50,763 bases of DNA, taken from contig CAUHML010000018.1 in assembly GCA_959606905.1 (NCBI GenBank), positions 1 through 50,763 on the forward strand, in the 5' to 3' direction. The position numbers and the translations under genes were made by a program. Positions 1 through 7,072 of the stretch are shown here, in pieces (the stretch's first letter is position 1; the number at the start of each line of letters is the position of its first letter). Below the pieces are notes generated by a model. That model searched no databases. It was not told where the DNA came from and saw only the letters and a program-made list of their open reading frames with translations. This DNA comes from an uncultured Bacteroides sp. (GTDB taxonomy: Bacteria > Bacteroidota > Bacteroidia > Bacteroidales > Bacteroidaceae).

Positions 1-165
1 AACTTCAACCGTTTTTATTGCCTGTAAAGCCCCCTTTTCATTTCTTATAATTACCGTTATATCCTGCTTCGGTATGGTAGCTCCGTATTTTTTTATTGAC
101 TTACGGGCTTCTTCTATCCCCTTACTTATTTCAGACAAAATTTTATCCATTAATTCTTTTTCCAT
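1..165 (-). CDS. Partial hypothetical protein, C-terminus outside window
   Basis: An open frame starts with ATG at 165 and runs off the left edge without a stop, giving 55 residues beginning MEKELMDKILSEISKG. It is lysine- and glutamate-rich, with a helical N-terminus and then a beta-like stretch (QDITVIIRNEKGALQAI). I do not recognise the family. It reads in the same direction as the two small genes at 525-1102, so it may belong to the same leftward operon of the integrated element, with the stem-loop region at 188-496 lying in front of it. Confidence 0.55.
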   Translation of the reverse strand, partial: MEKELMDKILSEISKGIEEARKSIKKYGATIPKQDITVIIRNEKGALQAIKTVEV

Positions 166-187
166 AATTTACTGAATTTAAATTAGT

Positions 188-496
188 GCCTGTACCCTAA
201 TCGAATAGTAGAACCTTATTTCAGTTCAGTACAGGCTATATTTAGACCTTTCAGCGATACTTGTGCCTAACCAAGCATACTTACCACGCTAAAGACATTT
301 TGGCGTGCTGAAAGTAAGTTCATTTCAATTATATAGCCTACCACCGTTCACCGCATCCCTGCTATGGTGGCTTCTATATCTCATTATCTTTGGTTGACCT
401 TAACGGCTTATGAATTACACCGTAAAGGCTTTTACAATATGTCAAAGAGCTTAATCAATAGTGCCCGTGTAGAATATTCTCTACGTCTGCACGGGC
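188..496. other. Array of five consecutive stem-loops in non-coding DNA
   Basis: Five inverted repeats lie one after another. GCCTGTAC 188-195 pairs with 229-236. CTTTCAGC 248-255 pairs with 307-314. ATATAG plus CCACC (331-345) pairs with GGTGG plus CTATAT (366-379). CCTTAACGG 398-406 pairs with 420-428 with one mismatch. GCCCGTG 463-469 pairs with 490-496. They fill most of the gap between two leftward genes. The arms differ in sequence, so this is not a simple repeat array. It may be a structured leader, a non-coding RNA or a DNA structure used by the element. Confidence 0.6.
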
Positions 497-524
497 TGTC
501 GTGCTCGTATAATCATGTAAGATT

Positions 525-776
525 CTACGCGTATCTGCTTAAGCCTTGAATCAGACAAAGGGCATCATAATCCATGTCGTTATCTTCGTCTGTGTCCGGT
601 CCTGAAAGGATGGCTTCATAGGTATCAATTTCTTCTTCGATAACTTCTATGACATCAGCCTTGCAATCTACATTGTAAACTCTGCGGGCTGTTTCTTCAT
701 CCATATTCTGGACATTGTCCAGGTCTCTGTATAAGGCATCCAAGCCTTGTTCAATCTCGTAACGTGTCATAATCAT
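525..776 (-). CDS. Small acidic hypothetical protein
   Basis: An 83-residue, strongly acidic protein (cluster near the C-terminus: DTDEDNDMDYDALCL) with predicted helices and no membrane segment or signal peptide. I do not recognise the family. Its ATG overlaps the stop of the upstream DUF2693-type gene by 4 nt, so the two are probably translated together. Small acidic proteins are common in early operons of phages and mobile elements, where some act as DNA mimics or inhibitors, but nothing here proves that. Confidence 0.6.
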   Translation of the reverse strand: MIMTRYEIEQGLDALYRDLDNVQNMDEETARRVYNVDCKADVIEVIEEEIDTYEAILSGPDTDEDNDMDYDALCLIQGLSRYA

Positions 777-1102
777 GCAATTTTGATAAGGTTACACTTC
801 TTAAAACATCTGTATTCTTCTTTCTCTGTGTCCCAGTACACTTGTAGATTGTCATTCGGCTTTCTGCCTGTACCTTTTACCTCACCGATAAGATTCTCTT
901 TGAGAGTACCAAAGGCTTGGCGTAGCGTGCCATCGGTCTTTTTGAAGTAGAACTCTACTATCTTCACTTTTAAAGCCGTTTTCAGCTTTAAATTAGTCCA
1001 CGCGCATTTCAGTGCTTCGCTCATTGAAAAACCGTTTCTTTTCACAAAAGACCATGCTAAACTCATGACTTCTTTCATTTGATTTTTAAAATTCGTGCTC
1101 AT
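773..1102 (-). CDS. DUF2693 / WYL_2-like (Sm/SH3 beta-barrel) phage-type protein
   Basis: A 109-residue protein. The N-terminal half is helical (MKEVMSLAWSFVKRNGFSMSEA). The C-terminal half has the pattern of the DUF2693 (WYL_2, Sm-like SH3 barrel) family: VEFYFKKTDGTLRQAFGT, then VYWDTEKEEYRCFKKCNL. The family is common in Bacteroidetes phages and integrated elements and its function is not established. It is the first gene of a leftward operon, overlapping the next gene by 4 nt, and lies downstream of a minus-strand promoter-like site with operator O1 at 1195-1218. Expression is therefore probably controlled by the repressor at 1983-2681. The family call is from remembered motifs, not a search. 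Confidence 0.65.
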   Translation of the reverse strand: MSTNFKNQMKEVMSLAWSFVKRNGFSMSEALKCAWTNLKLKTALKVKIVEFYFKKTDGTLRQAFGTLKENLIGEVKGTGRKPNDNLQVYWDTEKEEYRCFKKCNLIKIA

Positions 1103-1153
1103 AATCGTGTATTTTAATATGTTTATACTATTTATTTATATCAACCTTTTTGC

Positions 1154-1161
1154 TACCTTTG
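1154..1161 (+). promoter_or_regulatory. Candidate -7 box (TACCTTTG), rightward
   Basis: A perfect TAnnTTTG box reads rightward towards the gene at 1301, but no TTTG is seen at the expected -33 distance. If it is used, the leader of about 130 nt would include operators O1 and O2. Confidence 0.35.
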
Positions 1162-1194
1162 CAAAAGTGATTAGGTTATCACTGTTTGATGATG

Positions 1195-1249
1195 CAAATA
1201 TACCAATTATTTTGGTGTAAAAAATAAAATATACCATTTTTATTGGTAT
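1195..1249. promoter_or_regulatory. Operators O1 and O2 with a leftward -7 box
   Basis: Two dyads of the form TACCA-N7-TGGTA lie here: O1 at 1201-1217 (last base differs) and O2 at 1232-1248 (perfect). O1 overlaps a minus-strand TATATTTG box (complement of 1195-1202) that would drive the DUF2693-type operon. The 17 bp TGATGCAAATATACCAA around O1 is repeated exactly at O3 near 1961. The likely ligand is the S24-type repressor encoded at 1983-2681. This is inferred from motif sharing and position. Confidence 0.6.
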
Positions 1250-1300
1250 AGAAAACGTTATTTAACTATTTGGACGGTTTATACCTTAGTTATATAGAGT

Positions 1301-1750
1301 ATGGAATGGAACAGAAGAAAGTTAGAATCCTCAATAGCTATTTTAGAGAGGTTGAGAGAGAATAAAACGATATACGATACAGAAGGAATAAAAATCGCCG
1401 GTGCATATTGGGAACCGATTAAGAGAGAGATAAAGGAACGATGTGCGTCCAATTTATCAAGAGGTGGAGTTGGGAAAAATGATGAAAAGTATGACGGGGG
1501 TATTCAAATACTATTTCCTAACCAGATAGAACCTCTACTCGCGGAGTGCAAGGATAGGCTGGATGTGATAAAAAGAGAGGAATATGATAGAGAATTGGAT
1601 AACAAGAGCAAATATGCTGCCATTAAAGCTAATAAGATAGCAAAATGTGCCATTATAATATCCGTATTAGCTGCAACAGGATTGCCGCAACGCTTATTGC
1701 AATGGCTATATAAGATGTTCTTAGAGCTTGTTTGCTTGTTATCAAACTAA
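1301..1750 (+). CDS. Hypothetical protein with C-terminal membrane segment
   Basis: A 149-residue protein: a charged, mostly helical cytoplasmic part (about residues 1-110) followed by a hydrophobic C-terminal stretch (AIIISVLAATGLP, then LLQWLYKMFLELVCLL) that could anchor it in the membrane. I do not recognise the family. It lies downstream of operators O1 and O2. Its 3' end overlaps the 3' end of the opposite-strand small membrane protein at 1653-1847 by 98 bp. In this position of a lysogeny region, a superinfection-exclusion or other membrane role is possible but unproven. Confidence 0.6.
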   Translation: MEWNRRKLESSIAILERLRENKTIYDTEGIKIAGAYWEPIKREIKERCASNLSRGGVGKNDEKYDGGIQILFPNQIEPLLAECKDRLDVIKREEYDRELDNKSKYAAIKANKIAKCAIIISVLAATGLPQRLLQWLYKMFLELVCLLSN

Positions 1751-1847
1751 GCCTTATAGAACACTCGTTTATAATTTCTTGTAGTATCACTCTGTCCTTT
1801 TCAGGTTCTGTCATTTTAAGACCGCCATCTTTTGATTCTTGTATCAT
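1653..1847 (-). CDS. Small membrane protein, tail-to-tail overlap with 1301-1750
   Basis: The open frame extends up to an ATG at 1952, but that start sits almost at the predicted transcription start. ATG at 1847 gives 64 residues and ATG at 1814 gives 53. The product has a charged N-terminus (MTEPEKDRVILQEIINECS) and a C-terminal membrane segment (SYIAIAISVAAILLQLIRIL). A perfect Bacteroides promoter, TTTG (1993-1996), 19 bp, TATATTTG (1966-1973), reads into it, and operator O3 lies inside that promoter. The leader has an inverted repeat, AGCGAC 1861-1866 with 1895-1900. Function unknown; start uncertain. Confidence 0.5.
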   Translation of the reverse strand: MIQESKDGGLKMTEPEKDRVILQEIINECSIRLSLITSKQALRTSYIAIAISVAAILLQLIRIL

Positions 1848-1965
1848 AATAATAAAGCAAAGCGACCAACTCCAAAGTTGCGGTTTGAAGTTTAGTCGCT
1901 TATATAGTCCCTTATGGGAATAGTTAAACAAATTAGTCGAAATCATCCGCAACTTGATTTTGATG

Positions 1966-1996
1966 CAAATATACCAAATAAAATGGTAAAACCAAA
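1966..1996 (-). promoter_or_regulatory. Leftward promoter with embedded operator O3
   Basis: On the minus strand, TTTG (1993-1996), a 19-bp spacer and TATATTTG (1966-1973) match the Bacteroides consensus fully. The dyad TACCA-N7-TGGTA (1972-1988) sits in the spacer and overlaps the -7 box, so a bound repressor should block transcription. The dyad also covers the start codon (1983) of the rightward repressor gene, which suggests autoregulation. Confidence 0.65.
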
Positions 1997-2681
1997 AGAG
2001 TTTAATATTGAGATTGGAAAAAGAATTAGAAAAGCGATAAACTATATCGTTTTTATAGAAGATTTAGCCAATCAACGCGATGTAGCGGAATTAGTCGGAA
2101 AGGATAAAGACAATTTATCGAAAGCCCTCAAAGGAGATACCACCTATACAGGTATCTATATTGAAGCTATTTGTGGTAAATACTCTACATTCAATAAAGA
2201 ATGGTTTTACACGGGAAATGGCGATATGTTGAGTAAAGATTTCCCCATTACCAACACTCCTACTACCGATAAAGACATTAAAATACTTGATATACGCGTA
2301 TCTGCTGGTCATGGAGTCGGTTTTGATGGAGACGAAAATAAGATATTAGGATATGTCAACATACCGAACTTTTCTGGATGCTATGGAGTGACTGTGTATG
2401 GAGATTCTATGTATGACAAATACAGTTCTGGGGATATTGTATTTGTTAGAGAGATAAAAGATAAGAGAGAAATTGAAGGGGGACAATCTTATGTAGTAAT
2501 AACAAATGAAGATCGGTATTTAAAAATGATCTATATTGAAGATGGAAAATTGAAATTGGTTTCATATAACAATGTTATCAATCCTGATGGTAGAAGAAAG
2601 TATCCTGATATGTTGATAGAGGGGGAGCAAATTAAATTTTTGTATAAAGTTGTAGGAAGGTTAGAAAGAACGCAAATGTAA
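1983..2681 (+). CDS. S24-family (LexA/CI-like) self-cleaving phage repressor
   Basis: The open frame could start at 1914, but ATG at 1983 gives a 232-residue protein that begins just before the DNA-binding domain. Residues 1-70 form a helix-turn-helix region (RDVAELVGKDKDNLSKALKG). Residues about 100-232 form an S24 peptidase domain with the Ser in GDSM (residue 142), the Lys in RYLK (residue 181) and an Ala-Gly dyad in VSAGHG (108-109) as the likely cleavage site. All catalytic parts are present, so SOS-type inactivation is plausible. Three TACCA-N7-TGGTA dyads lie nearby, one over its own start. It is the likely master switch of the integrated element. Confidence 0.8.
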   Translation: MVKPKEFNIEIGKRIRKAINYIVFIEDLANQRDVAELVGKDKDNLSKALKGDTTYTGIYIEAICGKYSTFNKEWFYTGNGDMLSKDFPITNTPTTDKDIKILDIRVSAGHGVGFDGDENKILGYVNIPNFSGCYGVTVYGDSMYDKYSSGDIVFVREIKDKREIEGGQSYVVITNEDRYLKMIYIEDGKLKLVSYNNVINPDGRRKYPDMLIEGEQIKFLYKVVGRLERTQM

Positions 2682-2747
2682 TTCATTGCAAATACTATGA
2701 AGTTTAATCAATACCCATCAGAATGTTAACCTTTTATTAATAAAACT

Positions 2748-3272
2748 ATGCCAAACACTCTACAAGAAAGTATGGAAGATGTTAGTTTTGCTTATATGCA
2801 AGCCCTTTGTGCATATAATGGATATACTTTATCAAAAGCAGAACGAGACAATGATGGTGTAGATGCTACAATCAAGTGTAAAGGGTATCCATGTAACCCT
2901 TCAGACTGTAGAAGGCGTTCCCCAATCATTGATATTCAATTAAAAGCCTCATACGTAAAACTTAAGGAAAAGAAAAATGGGGATTATTCCTTCATACTCG
3001 AAGCAAAAAATTACAATAATTTGGTTATGAACGATAGAATGACTCCAATAATATTAGTAGTTTTGCACATGGATAAAGATAGGAAGAAATGGGTAAAACA
3101 TTCAAAATCGGCTCTTAAAGTAACTAAATGCGCTTATTGGGTAAGTCTCAAAAATAATCAGCCTACGAACAATGGAAGTAGTATAACCGTTGTAATACCC
3201 AAGCAAAATATTCTATCTTGTGAATGTCTTAAGAAATTAATGATAAAAGTGGCAAAGGAGGAAGAGTTATGA
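2748..3272 (+). CDS. DUF4365-like, PD-(D/E)XK-type nuclease candidate
   Basis: A 174-residue protein. The N-terminus (ESMEDVSFAYMQALCAYNG), the block ERDNDGVDATI (residues 32-42) and IDIQLKAS (61-68) fit the DUF4365 pattern. The arrangement Glu10, Asp39 and Gln64-x-Lys66 resembles a PD-(D/E)XK nuclease core in its QxK form. Proteins of this kind are often found in defence islands and mobile elements. The gene overlaps the next one by 4 nt (ATGA), so they form a translationally coupled pair. Cleavage activity is inferred from motifs only. Strongly AT-rich codon use fits the accessory region. Confidence 0.65.
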   Translation: MPNTLQESMEDVSFAYMQALCAYNGYTLSKAERDNDGVDATIKCKGYPCNPSDCRRRSPIIDIQLKASYVKLKEKKNGDYSFILEAKNYNNLVMNDRMTPIILVVLHMDKDRKKWVKHSKSALKVTKCAYWVSLKNNQPTNNGSSITVVIPKQNILSCECLKKLMIKVAKEEEL

Positions 3273-4399
3273 AAGACTTAAAAAAAGCTATAGATCTCAT
3301 TACAGTAGAAAAGCTAGAAAAAGTTCTTTCTTTTTTAAAATGGCGCGAATTGGATGTTTTGATGAATGGAAGAGTGCGTCAATTTGTATCTCCCGACGAT
3401 GAATATGTAGCGCTAATACCACTTGTTAAAGAGTTTTCTGATTACTATAGAGTACTAGGAGAAACCTTGCAATCCATTGCGTCTTTTGAGAACAGGGCTA
3501 TAGAAGCATTGGTTAATAGGATATTAAATCCATCGTATGATATTCAAAAATGGCGCATAGCTAATAGTTATACTTCTGATGGGAAAATACCCTTCTTTAG
3601 CATGACAGATACTATAGAAAAAATAAAAGATGTTTTAGCTACAACTTATTTAGATACTTTAAATCCTACAAGATTTCACAAAAAAGTCTATACAATGGAT
3701 GTTAACAAGAATATTTCAGAATATTCTTTTGGACAAACAGAAATAGGTAGCTATATCCTAAATATATTATGTCCTCTTGGAGATTATCAATATACAATTT
3801 TTAATCCAACAGAACAGGATATTCCATTAAACCGAAAAATAAATATGCGGTTACTGTCTTCAATCAATAATATTCAAAAAGACTTAGGAAATAGTGATAC
3901 TAACAAAGTCGATGAAGATGTCGACAAAGGATTGTATAGTGTTAATTTTCTTGATTCATTAGTAGATATTTATGATGAGACCAAAGATACAGAGATGAAT
4001 ATAATTGTCGACTGGTGTAAAGATGTTAGATTTGTAAAAGAAGCTCCGGTATCCTCTATCAAATTAGAACCTATTTTTATGGAAAAAGTTAATTTTATAG
4101 CTGATAAATATAGGCCTAAAAAAGAAGAAAATGTTCAAAAAACATATTATGGAAAAATCGAAAGTATTACGGCTAATCCAGAAGTAGAGAATAGGGAATA
4201 TGTTCAAATCAAAATTGTTACCATTGGAGATGACAATAAGAAGCTTAACATACAATCAAGATTGAATTATAATGCTTTTTACTCTATTGTAAAAACTGCT
4301 TTTGATAATGGATCTAATATAAAACTGTCTGGTATTCAGAAAGATATAGGAAAACAGAAATGGATAGACAATGGCGTCTTAGAATTATTAGATAGATAA
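3269..4399 (+). CDS. Hypothetical partner of the DUF4365 protein
   Basis: A 376-residue soluble protein that I cannot assign to a family. The N-terminal two thirds are mostly helical, with an acidic stretch around residues 208-222. The last 90 residues look like a small beta-barrel or OB-like module (YYGKIESITANPEVENREYV, then SNIKLSGIQKDIG and WIDNGVLELLD). This type of C-terminal module recurs in uncharacterised proteins near defence genes. Its ATG overlaps the stop of the DUF4365 gene by 4 nt, so the two products probably act together, perhaps as sensor and effector. That pairing is inference. Confidence 0.55.
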   Translation: MKDLKKAIDLITVEKLEKVLSFLKWRELDVLMNGRVRQFVSPDDEYVALIPLVKEFSDYYRVLGETLQSIASFENRAIEALVNRILNPSYDIQKWRIANSYTSDGKIPFFSMTDTIEKIKDVLATTYLDTLNPTRFHKKVYTMDVNKNISEYSFGQTEIGSYILNILCPLGDYQYTIFNPTEQDIPLNRKINMRLLSSINNIQKDLGNSDTNKVDEDVDKGLYSVNFLDSLVDIYDETKDTEMNIIVDWCKDVRFVKEAPVSSIKLEPIFMEKVNFIADKYRPKKEENVQKTYYGKIESITANPEVENREYVQIKIVTIGDDNKKLNIQSRLNYNAFYSIVKTAFDNGSNIKLSGIQKDIGKQKWIDNGVLELLDR

Positions 4400-4431
4400 A
4401 TGGCAAAGAACAAACTAAATATTAAAGCACA

Positions 4432-5733
4432 ATGAAAAAGGTTTTATTTTTAATGGTGGCTGCATTAGCGATAATGGGATGCAGTAAAGATTCTACATTC
4501 ACAGATGATAGCGACGATAATAAAGAGATTCCGGAAGTATCCGTAACAGTAGATGCATCTGATATAAAAGTTGTAAGCGCAACGCTAACAGGAAATGTAA
4601 ATTCAAACGCACTCGAAGAAGATAGATTAGGTGTAACCAATTATGGTTTCATCGTGTCAAAAAGCAGCAATCCAACAAAAGAAAATGGATGGGTTCTAAA
4701 AGGGAATAATATAAAAGGAAATGAGTTTTCGGTTAAAGCTATGAATTTAGCTCCAACGACCCAATATTATTATGTATCATTCTTTTATGATGGTTCAAAA
4801 TATTATTATGGGAAAATTCTCTCATTTACAACCAATGATTTTAACTCAACCGATTTGAAAGCAGAAGCAAATCCTGGAGATACATACGTAGATTTCAAAG
4901 GGTATTTAGATTATGAGAAAATTGGATATTTTGATTCTTTCAAAGTCGCTTTTTGTTTGAACAATGTTCACACTGGGTATAGCACTGAAATGGTGAGCGT
5001 AGGAACTCATTATACTTATGAGACAAGCTTTAAAAGCATATCTGCTGGAACAAATCATGAGTATTATTTTTTTATTGAATATGTTGATAAAAGTAATATC
5101 AAACATACATTCAGAGGACAAAATCAAAGCTTCTGCACACCTCTAGAATTGTCAACAGGTGCTGTAGATCTTGGATTATCCGTTTTATGGGCTGGGGTTA
5201 ACCTAGGAGCAAGTTCACCTGAACAATATGGGTTATTTCTAGCATGGGGGGAATCTACAGAAAAAGACAATTATACATCTTCTAATTATTTATATAATGG
5301 CATAATTATTGGTAATGACGTAACAAAACCCGGCTTCAAAATTAAAACTTATGATATAACTAATACTGATTATGATGCACCGCATAAAATTCTATCAAAT
5401 GGATGGCATATTCCAAATCCTAAACAGATAAAAGAGTTGATTGATAATTGTAATTGGAAGTATATGAGGTATAAAGGGGTAGATGGTTTTCTCGTAACTG
5501 GGCCTAATGGAAATAATATATTTATTCCTGCCGCTGGAAAATATAATAATGATAAATATGAAGGAGAACGCAATTATGCACATTTATGGGCAGGAGAATG
5601 CATTATAGATAGAGATAGAAGATCAAGTTACGTGTTGAATGTATCCTTTTACCTAGCCAGTTTAAATACAACTAGTGGATATGTTTCATCCTATTATGGA
5701 CATAATATACGCCCTGTCAAAGATAAAAAATAA
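4432..5733 (+). CDS. Surface lipoprotein with Fn3-like domains and FISUMP/C-type-lectin-like C-terminus
   Basis: A 433-residue predicted lipoprotein: signal peptide MKKVLFLMVAALAIMGC with lipobox Cys17, then a low-complexity acidic linker. Residues about 35-130 and 135-235 look like two Fn3-like beta domains (for example NLAPTTQYYYVSFFYDGSKY). Residues about 238-433 resemble the FISUMP module (DLGLSVLWAGVNLGASSPEQ, WHIPNPKQI, IFIPAAG, ending NIRPVKDKK). Such C-termini have a C-type-lectin-like fold and are known targets of diversity-generating retroelements, though no reverse transcriptase is in the window. It is the last gene before the att site, a usual place for cargo that changes the host surface. 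Confidence 0.7.
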   Translation: MKKVLFLMVAALAIMGCSKDSTFTDDSDDNKEIPEVSVTVDASDIKVVSATLTGNVNSNALEEDRLGVTNYGFIVSKSSNPTKENGWVLKGNNIKGNEFSVKAMNLAPTTQYYYVSFFYDGSKYYYGKILSFTTNDFNSTDLKAEANPGDTYVDFKGYLDYEKIGYFDSFKVAFCLNNVHTGYSTEMVSVGTHYTYETSFKSISAGTNHEYYFFIEYVDKSNIKHTFRGQNQSFCTPLELSTGAVDLGLSVLWAGVNLGASSPEQYGLFLAWGESTEKDNYTSSNYLYNGIIIGNDVTKPGFKIKTYDITNTDYDAPHKILSNGWHIPNPKQIKELIDNCNWKYMRYKGVDGFLVTGPNGNNIFIPAAGKYNNDKYEGERNYAHLWAGECIIDRDRRSSYVLNVSFYLASLNTTSGYVSSYYGHNIRPVKDKK

Positions 5734-5859
5734 CTATATATTAACATATCAATTCTACCTTAAAAACTGCATTTGTATAGTAGATTGTGTTTTAAGAAAT
5801 TCAGAAAACGAACATATCAGACTGATAGTCAACGTAATACTTTATCCGCTACACGGGAC

Positions 5860-5901
5860 TTCGTAACGCGTAGGTCGCCAGTTCAAGTCTGGCTAGCGGC
5901 T
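5860..5901 (+). tRNA. 3' half of a tRNA-Thr(CGU) gene; right attachment junction
   Basis: From 5860 the sequence reads as the second half of a tRNA: anticodon loop TTCGTAA, 3' anticodon stem CGCGT, variable loop, T-arm GCCAG-TTCAAGT-CTGGC (5877-5893), acceptor strand TAGCGGC (5894-5900) and discriminator T. A strong terminator follows at 5913. The 5' half is absent: the bases upstream do not supply a matching acceptor strand (GCCGCTA) in place, a D-arm or a paired anticodon stem. This is the usual scar of an integrase that recombines in the anticodon loop. The intact copy should sit at the other end of the element, left of this window. Confidence 0.75.
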
Positions 5902-5912
5902 CTTGATAATAA

Positions 5913-5945
5913 AGCGTTAACTATCATCATAGTTAACGCTTTTTT
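5913..5945 (+). terminator. Rho-independent terminator of the tRNA gene
   Basis: An 11-bp perfect stem, GCGTTAACTAT with ATAGTTAACGC, and a 4-nt loop are followed by TTTTTT. It directly follows the tRNA 3' end, as expected for a chromosomal tRNA transcript, and so marks the start of core DNA. Confidence 0.85.
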
Positions 5946-5966
5946 CATAATATTGAACTGCATCTG

Positions 5967-6842
5967 ATGAAACGAAATCAAAACAGGAAATTATTCAAAA
6001 AGAAATCACGTTCTAATTATAAATTAGGATGTATTATCACTATTGTTATACTTATACCTGTTCTTTATGGTGTCTATTTGTATTGCCAACAGTTTAATAC
6101 CCAAACGCAAAAAAGCAACGAACCACAAGTTAATACATCTTCTCAAATTCCTTCCGGCAGAAATTTGGAGATCCCTGTCTCATTAGCTCCCAAACAAGAG
6201 CAAATCATTCGACATACAGGATATACCGTTTCTTATAATAAAGATTTAAAACTTCCGAATTGGGTATCCTATGAACTTACCCGACAAGAAACCAAAGGAA
6301 AAGAAAAAAGAAGTAACCGTTTCATTGCCGATCCATTAGCAATAGGGACTATTGCAACAAATGCGGATTATACACGTTCAGGATATGATAAAGGACACAT
6401 GGCACCGGCTGCAGATATGAAATGGAGTCCGAAAGCGATGAAAGAGTCGTTCTATTTTAGCAATATGTGCCCACAACATCCGCAATTAAATAGAAGAGGC
6501 TGGAAAAATCTGGAAGAAAAGATCCGGGACTGGGCTATTGCAGACAGCGCTGTCATCGTTATTTGCGGACCTATCATAGAAAGAGAATCGAAAACAATCG
6601 GAAAAAATAAAGTTGCAGTACCCCAACAGTTTTTCAAAGTAGTCCTCTCTCCTTTTGTCAAACCCATGCGAGCCATTGGTTTCTTATTCAATAATGAACA
6701 AGCAACAGATCCTCTTCACTCATATGTAGTTACCATAGACAGTATCGAACGACTTACACACATGGATTTCTTTGCAACTCTACCTGATGAAATTGAAAAC
6801 AAAATAGAAGCCGAAGCCAATTATCACCAGTGGCCGAATTAA
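5967..6842 (+). CDS. Membrane-anchored DNA/RNA non-specific endonuclease (NUC1 type)
   Basis: A 291-residue protein. A basic N-terminus and one membrane segment (about residues 20-38, CIITIVILIPVLYGVYLYC) should anchor it in the inner membrane with the catalytic part outside. The nuclease domain has the beta-beta-alpha-metal signature DKGHMAPAAD, with the general-base His, and the metal-site Asn in FSNMCPQHPQLNRRGW. Known relatives cut DNA and RNA without sequence preference. It is the first gene after the att junction, single, and followed by a strong hairpin at 6880-6915. It may help use extracellular nucleic acid or degrade incoming DNA. Confidence 0.85.
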   Translation: MKRNQNRKLFKKKSRSNYKLGCIITIVILIPVLYGVYLYCQQFNTQTQKSNEPQVNTSSQIPSGRNLEIPVSLAPKQEQIIRHTGYTVSYNKDLKLPNWVSYELTRQETKGKEKRSNRFIADPLAIGTIATNADYTRSGYDKGHMAPAADMKWSPKAMKESFYFSNMCPQHPQLNRRGWKNLEEKIRDWAIADSAVIVICGPIIERESKTIGKNKVAVPQQFFKVVLSPFVKPMRAIGFLFNNEQATDPLHSYVVTIDSIERLTHMDFFATLPDEIENKIEAEANYHQWPN

Positions 6843-6879
6843 CTATCTGTTTGGTAAACAGCAAGTAACCCATATATCT

Positions 6880-6915
6880 TTTCTTATTAGTTCCACATGT
6901 GGCACTAATAAGAAA
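6880..6915. terminator. Long hairpin after the nuclease gene
   Basis: A 12-bp perfect stem (TTTCTTATTAGT with ACTAATAAGAAA) encloses the palindrome CCACATGTGG, with one mismatch between them. No U-run follows on the plus strand, so it may act as a stabilising 3' end or a protein-binding site rather than a classical terminator. Confidence 0.5.
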
Positions 6916-7036
6916 TTGCAATTCAACCAAAACAATCTGCCGATCCGGCTCTTTAAATATAAAGAAAAACTAAATAAATTCTATTCCTTTTCAGCGATTC
7001 ATCACAGAAAGAAATCACTCCTATCCAAATTCTTCC

Positions 7037-7044
7037 TATCTTTG
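7037..7044 (+). promoter_or_regulatory. -7 box of mltG promoter
   Basis: TATCTTTG matches TAnnTTTG and lies 29 bp before the mltG start codon. A clear -33 TTTG is not seen. Confidence 0.5.
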
Positions 7045-7072
7045 GCACAGCAAAAAAATAACGTCTCATAAG

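Noticed and set aside
364..549. 61-codon open frame in the stem-loop region
   Set aside because: It runs across two of the inverted repeats and shows no promoter, family likeness or sensible composition; the stem-loops explain the sequence better.
1914..1982. Longer N-terminus for the S24-type repressor
   Set aside because: It would cross the O3 operator and the leftward promoter; ATG 1983 gives the usual start just before the helix-turn-helix region.
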